Shown one piece after another: positions 32,498 to 44,707 of a stretch of DNA of 64,000 bases (the first letter of the stretch is position 1; each line of letters opens with the position of its first letter). The position numbers and the translations under genes are program-made. The stretch covers positions 2,418,001-2,482,000 of the forward strand of contig JASJZC010000007.1 in assembly GCA_037178855.1 (NCBI GenBank), written 5' to 3'. Below the pieces are notes generated by a model. The model had not been told where the DNA came from. It ran no database searches and saw only the letters and a program-made list of their open reading frames with translations. The stretch is from Oscheius sp. JU75. Lineage: Eukaryota; Nematoda; Chromadorea; Rhabditida; Rhabditidae.

Positions 32498-33002
32498 CTA
32501 CAGCTCTGGAGCCTCTTCCATAGGCCCATTGCTGGTGATGGTACCATCCATAATTACTTCTCCATCGACCTCCCGAAAAAAGAGGGTGTTGGTCTCACCC
32601 CGGCTTTCATTCTTGCGAGTTACTCTGCCTGAAAATCAGGTTTTCTGCCGAAACATCGCTAGTTACCGAAGAAATCCAGGTTGACGTCCACTCTTTCTTC
32701 AGGGTCCATTTCGTCCTGAAGAACGATTCGCATGTTGAGCTCGTCTCGATTCTGAGTCTCAATTCTGTAGATGTGAAAAGTGCCCGTACTTCGAATGAAT
32801 TGAAGCCACAAGCCTTGTCAGTCAGATCTCCTACATCGTTCTTCTCGAGCTGAGGGTAGCACTCAATACAAACAACGATCGGCGCCTCAGTTTCGTTGGT
32901 CAGCTCGAAGCTCGTAGTTCCGACGATGTCCATGAATCCGCTCACGGCAAAATCCCAGACATCTCCGTTTTGAGTGACGCGTATCAGATAGTTTGTGCAT
33001 TT
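32498..33002 (-). CDS. Orphan protein, 3' exons only
   Basis: A TTTTCCAG acceptor opens an exon at 33002 (KCTNYLIRVTQNGDVWDFAV). The coding frame changes in the middle. It is restored if a 56-nt intron (GTATTG...GACAAG) is removed, joining EAPIVVC to LWLQFIRSTGTFHIYR. A second intron (GTAACT...TTTTCAG) leads to the last exon, which ends GPMEEAPEL and stops at TAG 32500-32498. The predicted protein has alternating short hydrophobic strands and acidic loops (LQDEMDPEERVDVNLDFFGR) like an extracellular beta-sandwich, but no family is recognised. The start exon was not found. The weak acceptor of the 56-nt intron leaves a real frameshift as the alternative. Confidence 0.45.
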
Positions 33003-35131
33003 CTGGAAAACAAAATGTCTCTAAAACATTGACAATTTAACATCAACCCATCCCGTTTTGTTCTGTTACTATCTCATCCTGGCAACATCAGCCTCTTTTT
33101 ATCGTTTTAAATGCCCAGCCTACCGCGATTGTCTCTTTCTCCACTATCCTTCTTCTCTTTTCCACTCTTCTTGAACTCAAAATGAAATACAGAAGATTCA
33201 AGCTAGGTTTGCAGTCAGAGCTGACATCACATAGGACTCAATTTGTTTATCTCTCTTTGTGAACCTGGACAAACAAAATGAGAGTATGGAAGTGTAATAG
33301 TTGGAAATGCTACTATGGTCAAAAGGTTCCAGAAACATTTGAGCACATGTTCAGTCTATATGTCTGTTGTGAGGGGTCACGTGCACCAAAGTCGTTATGC
33401 GGCTATGCTCTTTGAATCGTTTCACAATGCGCAAGTACCTGGAAATCTCAGCAATCCCCTTAAAGTCAACACCCCAATTCCAACAAAACTCACATCGCTC
33501 AAAGTATTGAGCAGACTTCTTTTCAAAAGAAACTTCGCCAGAGACGGTGAGTTGGAGCTTTTTGGAAGATCCTCCCTTCTTTTTTTTCCGTCATTCTCAC
33601 CCTTCCCGCTACCATTTGCAACATCAGCCATCCTAAAAAGAATGCATCAAAGGAAAATACAGGAGGGCGAGATTAAATTAGAAATATGTCACCTAGATAA
33701 TATTTTACGGCCTTCCGCAGGTTTTGCTCGTAAAAGTAACGACAGAGTATGTAATTCGTGAAGAAAGCGGCAGCTTTGGAGAGGTGGTAGCATATCATGT
33801 CATTTTAGGCATGGATGAAAGGAGCGGACCAGAAAACTAACAACAGAACTTCAATGGCAGATTTTGATTTGATGTTATCTTATAAATGCTTTGGTTTACG
33901 ACACGTCTCATATAACGAGGAACTGGGGAAAGGTGCGCATTCGGGCGGGAAAGTGGAGTTGAAATTGGTGTCGGATTCGTAGACGAATGGTGATGCTAGT
34001 TATCCACTTCAAAAGGAGGAAGACAAGACCTGAGAAACACCTGCAGTCTGGGTCGTAGTGATGATGTTTGAAAACGGGCCGCATGAACAAAAATATTGAT
34101 TCATTCTTTAAAGATCGGTCGCAGGGCGAGGAGCACATTGTCAAAGGAACCTCGACACGCAAGGTGCGTCAGCTGGAGAGGGAGACAAAACGTAAGACAA
34201 AACTGAGAAAGAAGGACGCCGACAGGTCCATTTTCCCTGACAAACGTCCTTTAAGATGCGACTGAAACAATTTCATTCACGAGCGGTGAAAATTCAAATC
34301 AAACGGCTCTCTGGGATGAGTCCAGCGCAGAAATAAAGGATGGACTCAGGGACGAAGTGTCTCACAAACCCATACGTGTCGTACTTTTGTATGACTAAGC
34401 GACCTGTCAACTATTTAAATCACCTGGAGGCACTGTCCAATCGATCTCTGTTGCTATCTTCCTCAGATTGATGGAATGAGAGCAGAGAGAGTTTGAATAT
34501 TGGCCTTAGAGGCATCCATTTCCTTGGGAAAGCCCCGTTCTAGATACAGACAGTGATACTACACAGAACTGTTTTACGTCAGTAATCCCTACCGATCTTT
34601 AAAGGACTCAAAATTCTTCTTTTGTGGAACACAAGATTATGATAATTTAATCGGATTTATTAGTATCCTGGGTTAAGAGACCTGATCGCTAGGTTATCTG
34701 ACTTCAGGCTTCAATACCAGAAACATTGTTATAGCGCTTAACTCTAACCCGAACCTACCTATATTTACTCATTGTGCATTATGTGGAGATCATCATACTA
34801 TCCAATTAGAAATGAGAATACAATCTCACCAGCTGATAACAATCAACGAGCTTCTTCCCATCTGCGAATCTTGCTGTCAAGTAGGAATAAGCTCGAAAAT
34901 TGTTTTTTCTCATTGGTAATTAGCGGAAAGAGTACTGTTTGATGACTGTCATCTTTGTGCTTGCAGTGCCGGACACTTCACACCATTGACAGCTATGACA
35001 GCTCCTCTATATAAGAGCACCAAAAATAGCGACAGAGCTCACTCCCTCGGCTCCAGCTTTTTCCATTAAGGTAAGAAATCTTTGCTGTTTTCCGCAGTAC
35101 GCGAAAAACTGAAAAGATTTGTTACAGATGT
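33003..35131. other. Intergenic, little recognised
   Basis: A plus-strand exon-like piece at about 33720-33840 (VLLVKVTTEYVIREESGSFG) faintly recalls a kinase glycine loop, but nothing kinase-like follows. A 65-codon charged ORF at 34068-34265 has no splice or motif support. The region holds a TATA element near its right end, listed separately. Confidence 0.4.
35008..35015 (+). promoter_or_regulatory. TATA box of an unidentified plus-strand transcript
   Basis: TATATAAG is followed by a pyrimidine-rich leader, a consensus donor (AAG|GTAAGA at 35070/35071) and an acceptor (TTACAG ending 35127) that is immediately followed by ATG. The ATG opens a frame of only 21 residues (MFNNLFDASFSTEQ...). 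This predicted transcript runs antisense into the last exon of the gene at 35132-35401. Confidence 0.45.
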
Positions 35132-35401
35132 TTAATAATTTATTCGACGCATCGTTCTCAACTGAGCAAGAAGCTTTGGATTCAACGACTTGAGTGGAAA
35201 CGGAAGGCGACGTTTCATGTATGGAAGAAGATGCTGATTCTCCATTGATCGGTAGTAGGCCTTCATTTGCGAGAAGATGTCGTTTGACTGAAATGAATAG
35301 TTACATATTCTCACGGTTCTTACCATAATTTCATAGCCGATACCAGGAACATAGGCAAAAGAGTTTGTCACAAGAAGGAGAAGAAGAAACAAGCGGTGCA
35401 T
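35132..35401 (-). CDS. Small secreted peptide precursor (neuropeptide-like)
   Basis: Two minus-strand exons from the ATG at 35401 to TAA at 35134-35132, about 77 residues after removing a 36-nt intron (GTAAGA...ATTTCAG). The signal peptide is MHRLFLLLLLVTNSFAYVPG. The mature part contains a KRR site (LLPYMKRRLPFPLKSLN) and an MRR site before the last three residues, so prohormone convertases could release a peptide of about 19 residues. It has no cysteines. It is not a known FLP or INS precursor to my eye. It could be an NLP-type neuropeptide or a small secreted orphan. Confidence 0.6.
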   Translation of the reverse strand: MHRLFLLLLLVTNSFAYVPGIGYEIMVRTVRICNYSFQSNDIFSQMKAYYRSMENQHLLPYMKRRLPFPLKSLNPKLLAQLRTMRRINY

Positions 35402-38400
35402 GTCGCAGTGACAAGGACCCTATTTGCATATGCCAGCCGCATATGAAACCTAGACTATAGAGAAAAGACCGGTGCAAACAAGACTCGCTGACCGGGAGAC
35501 CTACAGGATCACGAAAAGCCAATTTTAAAGACTTTCTAGCGAGTAAAAGGCGTGACCGAAGTGTAAACAGTTTCATTAGACAACTACAGCAAGTTTTGTA
35601 CCTCAAGCCTAGTCCACTTTTGCTACCAATAAGTGATGTAGTCGACCTGAGCATAATCGCAGGACTGACAAATTGCAAATGACTCCATCGAATGCACTGG
35701 GTTCGCTCCTTCAGCATCCATATTGCTAGCATTTGAGGTTCATGCTGTCAAAAAGTCCAAACCTTCCAGTGACTTCCATAGTAAGCCTTCGGTGTGCAGA
35801 AAGGCGTTGAATTTGAATCTTGAATGCCCTTTTATATATCACTTCATAGATCAAGTAGATCAAACCGTTTTCTAAAGAGTTCTTTTTCAGAAGAAAGATA
35901 ACATTGCTTACAAACTGCTCCTACAAGAGGATCCATGCTGTAGCAATAAATTACTCATCTCGGACACGGATTAGATGAAGTGTAAATCTTTTCAAGAGGT
36001 TGTTGACAGCGCCTTTGAGGAACAAATCAGTCTTTTCTTTCGACCAAACAGTAAGTAGCATCCCTGATGTTCTTCCTGCGACAATTTGAGAAGTTCCGTA
36101 AGGAAAAACGGTGGATCTGTTCCCCACCCAGAAATCTTTACCAGCCGAGCGTTTCTTTGCTTTTTTAATCCTGTCATACATTTTTGAGCCCAGAGCGCGA
36201 CGCACAATTTGTATAGCTTTTGGCCCTCCACGGGTCTAGATTTGCGTAATAATCCCGACCTATTAGGATAGTAGATCGTGGAACCTAACCAATTCTGGCT
36301 TTACAGAAAAACTTCTTGTCTCTACAAGTCAATCCACACTTTGAATTATTCTATTCCTTGTCCCTGAAAGCTATGAACACTGCTGTCTTTAACTAGATCT
36401 GCCTTGTCCTTGGCCACTTTCCAATTAGAGTGTCTTCTGAGATTTCGAGAAAAAAAACAAAGATAATTTGGTTTCCAATAGACTAGGACAGGCTTTTTAA
36501 TTGGACTTCCTCTGCCCTAGCTAGAGTTTTGTTAAAAAATAAGCTTTTGAGAAAGGGCAGACCGAGAAATCTTGTTACTCTTTTTACTCACTTCTATCGG
36601 TGATAAGGCGCCCGGGTTTTTAAAAACTTCTGTTTTCTAGCGGTTCTTATGCTATATAGGGATACGATAATATTATCTTGAGTCCGCCGTACATTTGCCA
36701 AGATAACTGTAGCTTTGGAGAAAATCGATATGGAGCCTGAAAGACTGGAGATAAAGTGTTGGGAAAAGTCAAAAGTGCATTTCCTTTTGCCTAAAGCTTG
36801 CTGCTCTGACGTTTCTTCTAAGTTGTGTTTATACATTGACATAGACAAACGTCTCACTTTTCTCTCCCAAAAGATCAGGAAGCTTAAGTTCCCAAACAAG
36901 CACTTCCTTCGAAGTTTTCTTGGCATCGTATTCATTCATACTCTAGCTTTGATCACCTGACAATTGTCACAATGCGAGAAAATGTTGAGGTGTAAGAATT
37001 TGGGTAGATATATTTTGACGGGGTAGGGCTCACAAAAAGTTAGGTAAATATGCGGATTATAAATTTGGTTCACGAGCTTGAAATTTGTTTTGAAAAGAAT
37101 TTGAGATATTCGCATCAAACAATAAAGGAAAGTAACAAGCGAACTCTTTTGCTATATTTGCTGAAGTGTTCACTTTTAGTCAAGGTTCACCGATTTAGAA
37201 AGCAGTGAGCTGCACTTAAGCCAATGCCTTACGTTTTTTTCTCATGTTCCTGGCACTTTTAGAACAACAGTTAATTCGGAATAGCTCTTAAAAACTTGAA
37301 TTTATTACTAGACGACTGGTCAATTTATCATTTTAACAGCTGCTCCGGGAGTCGTACATTCACTTACAGAAGTTCGCATGAGCAAGAAGATATCCTGGTG
37401 AATTATTTACGGGAGATCATGGAACAGAGACACATTGAGAATGTTGCCATTTTCAAACGAGTTTAGGATGCCACAATTGCGTGTGGAGCTGCAATCTAAA
37501 ACCAGAGAACTTATCTTTATTTTGAGGATTTTAGGTCCCATCGTAATTGACGCTATTTGTAAGAGAATTTACAAAACCGTTTTCCCAGCTTTGAATGTAC
37601 AAAATTTTAACTGTTCGAATAGGTTAAATTCAGGAGCTCCTTCGCCCTACCAGATATTTGACCTAACGTTTAGTATGTTTTCCTCAGTTTAAAAACAAAG
37701 ATTCAGCTGAAAGGGCCTCTCAATCGTTTTCAATGATTTCAGATTGAGCATGTGTGTATTGCCTGAAGGCCCCGCCCAATGGTGAGGACCCTCCCACGTT
37801 GCACTTCACCCTCTCAGCCAGTTCATAATTTATTAAGACTTTGTGTCTTTTACATTTTTGGAGGTAACATGACCTTGTTGGACGTCTTTGAAAAAGTGTG
37901 TTAACTCCACTTTTCCAATTCTTAGAACTAGTACTTTTGCCTATGCACTTTTGGACTACTTTATTTGCAAAGATTTCAAACAAGAGCATGCCTCAAAGTG
38001 TTGAAGAATGTGAGAAAACGTTCCTTGTTTATCGAAGTTCGTCTTTCCAGCACAGCTGTTTTTGTTAGATAAACCCAACAACTAAATTTTTTCGTTTTTT
38101 AAGAAGCTAGATTTGTCATAAGAATCATTAGATAATGAGACTTTAGGTTATAACTTTGCTATCAAAAGCTTCTCTGATTCACCCCAGCTGTGGCCCAATT
38201 CTTTGCAACTTTTTTATGGCGCGTCACAAAGAGTCAGGTGGCGATCTCAACAATTAGGATCTGATAGATGAAGCAGCGGCCCTGTTAAGAAGTATTTTCA
38301 CTCGGACTGGGTGGGTCCTGGCTATTACGATGAGATTGTGTCTCTGGAAGACATTCAGGCAGTCAGTTAAAGACGCTACATTATCTAGACGTTCTCATCG

Positions 38401-38996
38401 ACGAGCTTACCCTTTTGACATATAGGTTCACGGAGATTTTGATGGATGTGCTATCAGCAATAATCGCTGCAGGTTGGCCCCTGAAAAACCAATCAAGATT
38501 GCGCTGTCAGAGTTGATGTTCGTACTCTGACCAGTCTGATCAGACGGATTTAGTCCGCGACAGCATAACGAACACCTTTTGTGCAAAGTCAATCGCTACC
38601 AAATCCAGCTCATAATTATAGGGTTGTGCTGTAGTGTCGCTGTCGAGAATTTCACTCCAAGAATCCCCCGGTGGTTACAGCTGCTAACGGGATGCCAGTA
38701 GATGGTTTCCTTGATCTCAGCCACTTTTTACACATTGACCCCCGGCCGACGGCTATTATTCCTCTGGCCACTTTTTATACGCTCTCGATAATCTGTCAAA
38801 TAGACGCAGAGAGCTCCTTCCACCGCCACCACCTAAAGACCACACGTGTTGCTGTTGTTTGGGCCCATCTGAGCTCATCCCCGAACCTCATAACCACCTC
38901 CCTCTCGATGTTTACCCTTGCCAGTCTGTTATTCTTGAGCTCATAAAACTTTAATCACATCTAAGTGTTTCTTCAACTACACATTTACAGAAGCCG
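35402..38996. other. Long region without a confident gene
   Basis: Several 60-110 codon frames exist on both strands. A minus-strand frame at 35951-36205 (RRALGSKMYDRIKKAKKR...) and a plus-strand piece at about 37372-37466 (SSHEQEDILVNYLREIMEQR) look mildly coding but cannot be extended by splicing. The right end (after 38,900) is the leader of the potassium channel gene, whose first acceptor (TTTACAG) ends at 38990. Confidence 0.4.
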
Positions 38997-41900
38997 ATGT
39001 TTCACCTATATCGAAGAATTAAATGGCTCTATCAGAATTTTCAAGTCAGTGCATGGCTGCCCTTTGCCATCCTCATCACCTATACCCTAATAGGTGCGTG
39101 CATTTTCCGAGCAGTTGAACGGGAAAATGACCAAAGACAGAGGTTATACTACCGTAACCAGACCGAATACGCTCTCGAGCAGGTAAAATGACCCAAGAAT
39201 AGTAGAAAATACTACTTTAGGTCGTAGAGAGGATGGTGGAATTGAAATGTGATGATCATGCAATAAAAGCGAATAGAACTCTACAGGTACTTAAGCTTAT
39301 ACTATTTTAAGTGATTTAGTTACAACATGCGAAGGACGCCATGATCTGGATGTTCGAGCATCTGAACCTGACGGAAGTGCTTGACGAACGTACGCAGGAC
39401 ACACCTTGGGACTGGCTGGGAGCTATGTTCTATGCCGGACAACTTTATACCACGATAGGTTCGCAAGTCCAGAGAGCTATTAGAGCAGACGACACTTTCG
39501 TGAAAAAAATTAGACGAAGCTAATTAGTGAAGATTGCATTTGAACAAAAAGAGACGGCTTGCAGATCGGATCAAACTAATTTAGAATAATTGGAGATATT
39601 TCAGGGTACGGTTATCCTACTACCAAGACTACTTACGGAAGAGTAGCAAGCATTTTCTACATTTTATTCGGCATACCCATGTTTCTTCTCATTCTGAAGG
39701 TAAGTAGAGAATGATTGGATAGGGGAGGAACTAGGTCGTTCTCCCTCAGACTCTCGGCCAATTCCAGCTGGCCGAGCGGGAAGAGCGATGTCTTATCGGG
39801 GGGAGTGTTCGCCCCACACGGCCAAATGGTCTAGTGGTATGATTCTCGCTTTGGGTGCGAGAGGTCCCGGGTTCAATCCCCGGTTTGGCCCAGACTTTTG
39901 CCTTTTGTGCGATTTGACTTAACTAAAAAAAAGAATTTATTTGAATGAAAAATAAAATGATTGTTCAGGACATGGGTCGTATCATGTCAAGAGCTCTTCG
40001 GAAGCTCTACAAACGCCTCCGACAGTCAAAGAGGAAAATCGAATCGGCATCAAAGAAGGTCTTTCGGACTGGACCGCTTGGAGAAAAAAGTGCCATTATA
40101 ACTATTGCCGACATGGAAAAACAGGTGTTTCTGGCATCATCTGTGCGGTTTAAAACAACATTTAACAGAACAAGGATAACGCAAAAAAGAATGCAGCTGA
40201 CGCTTCGTTCCCGATCTCTATTGCTCTTTGCATGTTGGTCTTCTGGATCCTATTCTCAGCTACATTGTTGAACTTCTGGGAAACAGAATGGGGTTACATG
40301 ACATCGGTCTACTTCTACTTTGTCTCAATCAGGTTTGAACTTTCTGAGATTAAAATCATAGTGTTTCAGTACGGTTGGCCTCGGAGATATAGTTTTTGAC
40401 AATCCTGACATGATGATTTACAATTTCGGATTGATTCTTGTCGGATTGGCTCTGCTCTCCATGTGCTTCAATCTGATACAGGTCAGTTGTCGACGATTCT
40501 CGTCCCCATAAATCCGCCACCACAACGTACTTCCAACGGGATGCCGCAAATCATTGCCAACTGCCTCGGCGTTGCAATTTGAAGACATTCCGACCTTTCG
40601 ATCAAACACAATCAGATGGTATCCAAAAATGAGCTATTTTTAGACTGCCCTCGAAAAACTTTTCAATCGGTTACTGGATGAATATATAGAGGAAATTGAG
40701 AAAATGGCTCAAGAAGTGACTGTAAACGAGAGCTGCATGGAAGAGGCCATGCCATTAGAGTTCAAAATGACAGGTAGGCTTAAAAGATCTTCATTTCAAT
40801 TTTATCACTCGCTGGGAGTGACCATTTGTCAGCTACTCATCCATTGTAACACGTTGACCTCGTCGATCACCACAAACCGACACAATGTGAATCGAAATCT
40901 TGGTCTATCCAGGAACCTAACCCAAGGAACTCTCTTTTAAACTCGCGGTGGTCTGCATAAGTCATGTGTCGCGTTCCTTTTGAGAAAAAGTGAAAAGAAA
41001 GTAATCCCGAGTCATCTTTTTTAGGCAACTTACTGACATTGCCAATCAAGCGTGTCACACACGAGTCTGGCTTCCTGGCTGAGGCCAAGGGATATTTTGC
41101 TGGCCGGTAAGTAAATAACTTACGTGGTCATTTATCAACGAGAGTCTAGAATTGCCAACAAAGTATTGACTAAGAGACTGGGGGTCGCAGAAGACTCTGA
41201 CTCAGATGAAGATGAAGAAATGGAAAGTGAAGAGACACAACACACTCTCGATCATGATCCAGAGGCTCCCAAACCTCCCACTGCACGGAGTATGAGCAAT
41301 GCCACCAAAGGTAAGCGTACAAATTCCGTGAGTTATTTTTTTTTTTCGTTTCTCGTGGATCTATACCGAAAGTACGCAACTTCAACCATCGCCTACGCGG
41401 AAATGCTCGTCTACTAAATGCTGTTCGAACTCTGGAAAAGATCAAGCCGCAGAAAAATGACATGCGGTAAAACGAGGTACACGAAAACACGAAAAAGGGG
41501 TTCAGGTCAATGATCTTCTCCAAATTTCTACAAAGTGAGAAACTTGGAGCACTGGTAGATGACGAAAACAAAAAGTCGAAGATGGTAACGACATCTTGTC
41601 AGACTGAGCCAGACGAGGCGGAAAAGGTGAAATGGAGAAGAAACAGTAACTTTAAAAGAAAAGGTGATCAATTGAGAGTTATATTTGAAATTCCTCTCTT
41701 AGAGTCATGTGCATCTTTCACAACTATCGGCACCAACTCGGTCTTTGTTGATGATGAATCACTTCTCTCTGCAGCTTACTGCGATTTGAAAGTAAAATGT
41801 TTCTATCTCTATTCTATTCCAAATCGACTATTTCAGTTTGACTACAGTAGTGAGCCGCCTCTTGCCAGTCCACCAACCCAGGTCAAATCAACGCTATCCA

Positions 41901-42525
41901 TTTTGAAGGTAGGGAGTTTGGGATTTGCGTATGTGATTACTTTTGCTGGTTGAGCTATATGCCAGTTGCATAATAACGCCGCTATTAGAAAGAATGCAAA
42001 CTTTGAAATATCGTCTCATAATGTCACAATTTTCCGCTTGATGATGAAGAGCCTCTTCTTCCCAGCCGGCTTTCAACTGCTCTCGCTAACTGGACCCCCA
42101 CAGTCTCCCCATACAAAACGGCCCAGTTACGAGTACAAACTAATCTGGCCGCAGTGCACGAGCTGCCTTCACCTGTACCCACAGTCTCCTCCCAAGTTAC
42201 TTCGCCTCTAAGGAAGTATCCTTCCGCGTCTGATATCAGGTTGGTAACAGAAACGAAAGGTGTAAAAATAAAGTTCAGCAGCAGTAGCAAAACGGAGGAC
42301 GATCATGATGGATTGGAAAAGGTGCGCCAGAGCTGTGGGCTACTTCCAAAAGATTTCGACGTGATGTCTAACAAGTAAGAAACTGCATTTTTGGTATGAA
42401 ATCTACTTAGATCAAACATGGCTGATTCGGGTTATGAACGATCACAACATGAGGATGTTGGGAAAACAAGAATTGAGTCTATCGCCGAAGACGGAGAACA
42501 ACTTGAACAATCTACTTTTATCTAG
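38997..42525 (+). CDS. Two-pore-domain (TWK/K2P) potassium channel
   Basis: The ATG at 38997 follows a leader acceptor. The stop is TAG at 42523-42525. The channel layout is complete: M1 ([20 protein letters not shown]), a long extracellular cap with coiled helices and an NRT sequon, pore 1 (QLYTTIGYGYPTT), M2 ([16 protein letters not shown]), a basic intracellular loop, M3 ([19 protein letters not shown]), pore 2 ([12 protein letters not shown]) and M4 ([18 protein letters not shown]). The subunits dimerise to form a leak K+ channel setting resting potential in nerve or muscle. The cytoplasmic C-terminus is long for a K2P, with an acidic run ([14 protein letters not shown]) and a tail ending LEQSTFI. 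About fourteen exons. A 270-nt intron after M2 carries a tRNA-Pro on the same strand. Which worm twk gene it matches cannot be told by eye. Confidence 0.93.
39820..39891 (+). tRNA. tRNA-Pro (anticodon TGG)
   Basis: 72 nt, base-for-base the same as the minus-strand tRNA at 13955-14026: acceptor GGCCAAA/TTTGGCC, anticodon loop TTTGGGT, T arm GGTTCAATCC, discriminator C, no intron. It lies inside an intron of the TWK channel gene (between the M2 exon and the exon starting [12 protein letters not shown]), on the same strand as that gene. Confidence 0.95.
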
Positions 42526-44707
42526 TCCTTTTGCCTTTTCAAACTAGTCCTTTTCACTATTCTCCCACTTTGTGATTGATACACAGGTTGTGATTATATC
42601 AATGTCGCTTTCTCTCTCAAAACGTCTATCCTAAAAATTCTAATGTACACAACATGACACTTAAATAAAGCTTTATCTCCCTACAAAGGTGCGGTAAAAC
42701 AGTTAATCTGTAGGATTAGTCGATGTTTCCCTCGTAGGGAGCGTCAGAATAAGGAAACAATCGGGCGCTCCCCTTGTTGACCCTACTGGTGTGCTCTTCT
42801 TTCTGCGCAGCATCTCTCACAGTAGCCGCCGCCGAATAAGATAAACATGGATATAGCCCGTATCATCCCTCACAAGGCGGCACGAGATAGTCTCAGCTGC
42901 TTTCTTGGTCAACTTCCAAAAATGAGCTTTTTAAAAGACTGTTCAATACAGAAGACATCTTCAAACTTGAACATCACCTTTTGGCTTACATCCTTATCGT
43001 TACAAAAATAATTATGGCTGTCAAACGAATGCTCGACTACTTCGTAGTAAATTATGAGAGCAAATTTCTACAAAAAGAGATATCTCGCTCGAAAGACAAG
43101 TACAGCAAAGAAAGTGCTATAGAAGATATAATTAACTGTGTTGCTGTTAGGTAAAACCGCTAGGGAAAAAAACTGTTAGGGAAACGGAATCCACTATCAA
43201 ACGGTGGCCGAAACTATGGAAAGAGTGAAACATAATAGATCTTGTTAAGATAATGTCACGATGACACCTAATTTCTCTGTAGCTTGTTAAGTACTCTTGT
43301 ATCGCGGGAAATCTCAGACTTGTACTGGTCTCTGACTCTTATTTGTATAGTTCTTGACATTACCTCAAATTTGTTGCAAGCAATAAGGCTACTTCATTCA
43401 ATAGTTATGGTGGCCCATGGTCGTCAAAAGGAGTAATAAGAGATATCTTCATAAAACTGTTGCGTCCGTTAGACGTTCTCCGCTAGCCTCAGTTTGCTTG
43501 AGTCATTCAAAAGTGTTCGCTTAACGTACTGGCAAGTGACTGGCAAGCACAGTAGCATCGGATGTCAAGTATATAATCCCTACCGTAAACAACCAGCTAT
43601 CAGTGGATATTCGGGCAAGGATGGTCTATTTGTAAAATACCGTATTCTCTCGCGTTGCGTCAGGGCAAACATAAACTCGCGTGGCCTCCCACGTCCGTAT
43701 ACTCTGACAGTTTGGGAAACCTGATGCACATGATGAAAAGGATTAGACGTTGACAAAGAATTGGATTACAAGAGATTACAGAGCAAACTATAGGAGTGGC
43801 TCTGTTATCAATCGAAATCCAAAAGAAATGCTATTTTGTGGGGCATTTAATGCTTCATTAAAATTTTTTTGTCACTGCTGATTGCCACTGGAATGACTAG
43901 ACTATGTTCGGAAGACTGTTCAAAGAATAGATTGGATGTCTTTCTTTATCCTGACGGAGGTGTCAAACACGATAGAGCCCGCCATTCAGATGGTAACACG
44001 ATCCCCGACAGAAGTGTTGCCAACAGTCAGATGTCTCAGTCAGAACTCATCCATTGTTACATAGACCAAACTGTTTGTTGGCTGTAGGATAGATTAAAAA
44101 GGTTTGTCTTCTTGAAAAGAGTACTCGACCAGGAGCGACTGTTCTCACCAATGAGCAGGAAAAACTGCCGACAAAGTGTTAAGCGGTCTTTGACTGCGCG
44201 ATCTTTGGAATAGTTTCAGATTTTGGAAGAAAGGAGCAAGCCGGAGTTGGTGAGAGCCACCGAGTCAAGATTTCTCAGTGGCAAAGGTGTTGTGAGTGAC
44301 GATGAGAGGCCTTCTCCACGTGAGTGTCCTGCTGAGTGTCGCCGCGCCGCCACTTTCCTTGCCTGTTATCCAGCCCGACGACGGCTTTCATCTTGCTTCT
44401 GGGCTGTACCTGTGAGATACAGATCTTTACCTATACATTTGCTGATACTGTTTTACTCTAAAGTTTTTTTTGCGTATCCTTTGCAGCATTTTAGACGCAA
44501 AATGAGGTTCATTTCACCACTTCTTCTTTAACTTTTTGGTTTTTTACAACTATAAAGATCCTTACTCTCATTCATGTTTCAGTAACAGCCTAATTAGCCT
44601 GATAATGTGGGCGTGCAAGTACTGTAGCCCCCTGGGCGTGCGTGCATACGGTAGTTGCGCATCGAAGGGGCGGAGCAGTTGGCCGTCAATTGCTCTCCAA
44701 GTCGAGT
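42526..44707. other. Intergenic and probable NK-2 promoter region
   Basis: A poly(A) signal of the channel gene lies at 42664-42669. A plus-strand exon candidate at about 44221-44321 (LEERSKPELVRATESRFLSG, ending at a GTGAGT donor after DDERPSP) has coding character and may be an upstream exon of the homeobox gene. Nothing else recognised. Confidence 0.4.
42664..42669 (+). terminator. Poly(A) signal of the TWK channel gene
   Basis: AATAAA about 140 nt after the TAG stop. Confidence 0.65.

Noticed and set aside
33315-33840. 148-codon plus-strand ORF and a kinase-like SGSFGEV phrase
   Set aside because: No HRD, DFG or other kinase motif follows, and the long ORF has no consistent splice partners or family resemblance.
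35951-36231. Two overlapping minus-strand frames of about 80 codons
   Set aside because: Both are open over the same DNA, neither can be extended by splicing, and neither shows a motif. A chance open stretch or old gene remnant is likelier.
38671-38946. 91-codon ORF just upstream of the TWK channel
   Set aside because: It ends about 50 nt before the channel's leader acceptor, has low-complexity content and no splice sites. It is probably part of the leader or promoter.
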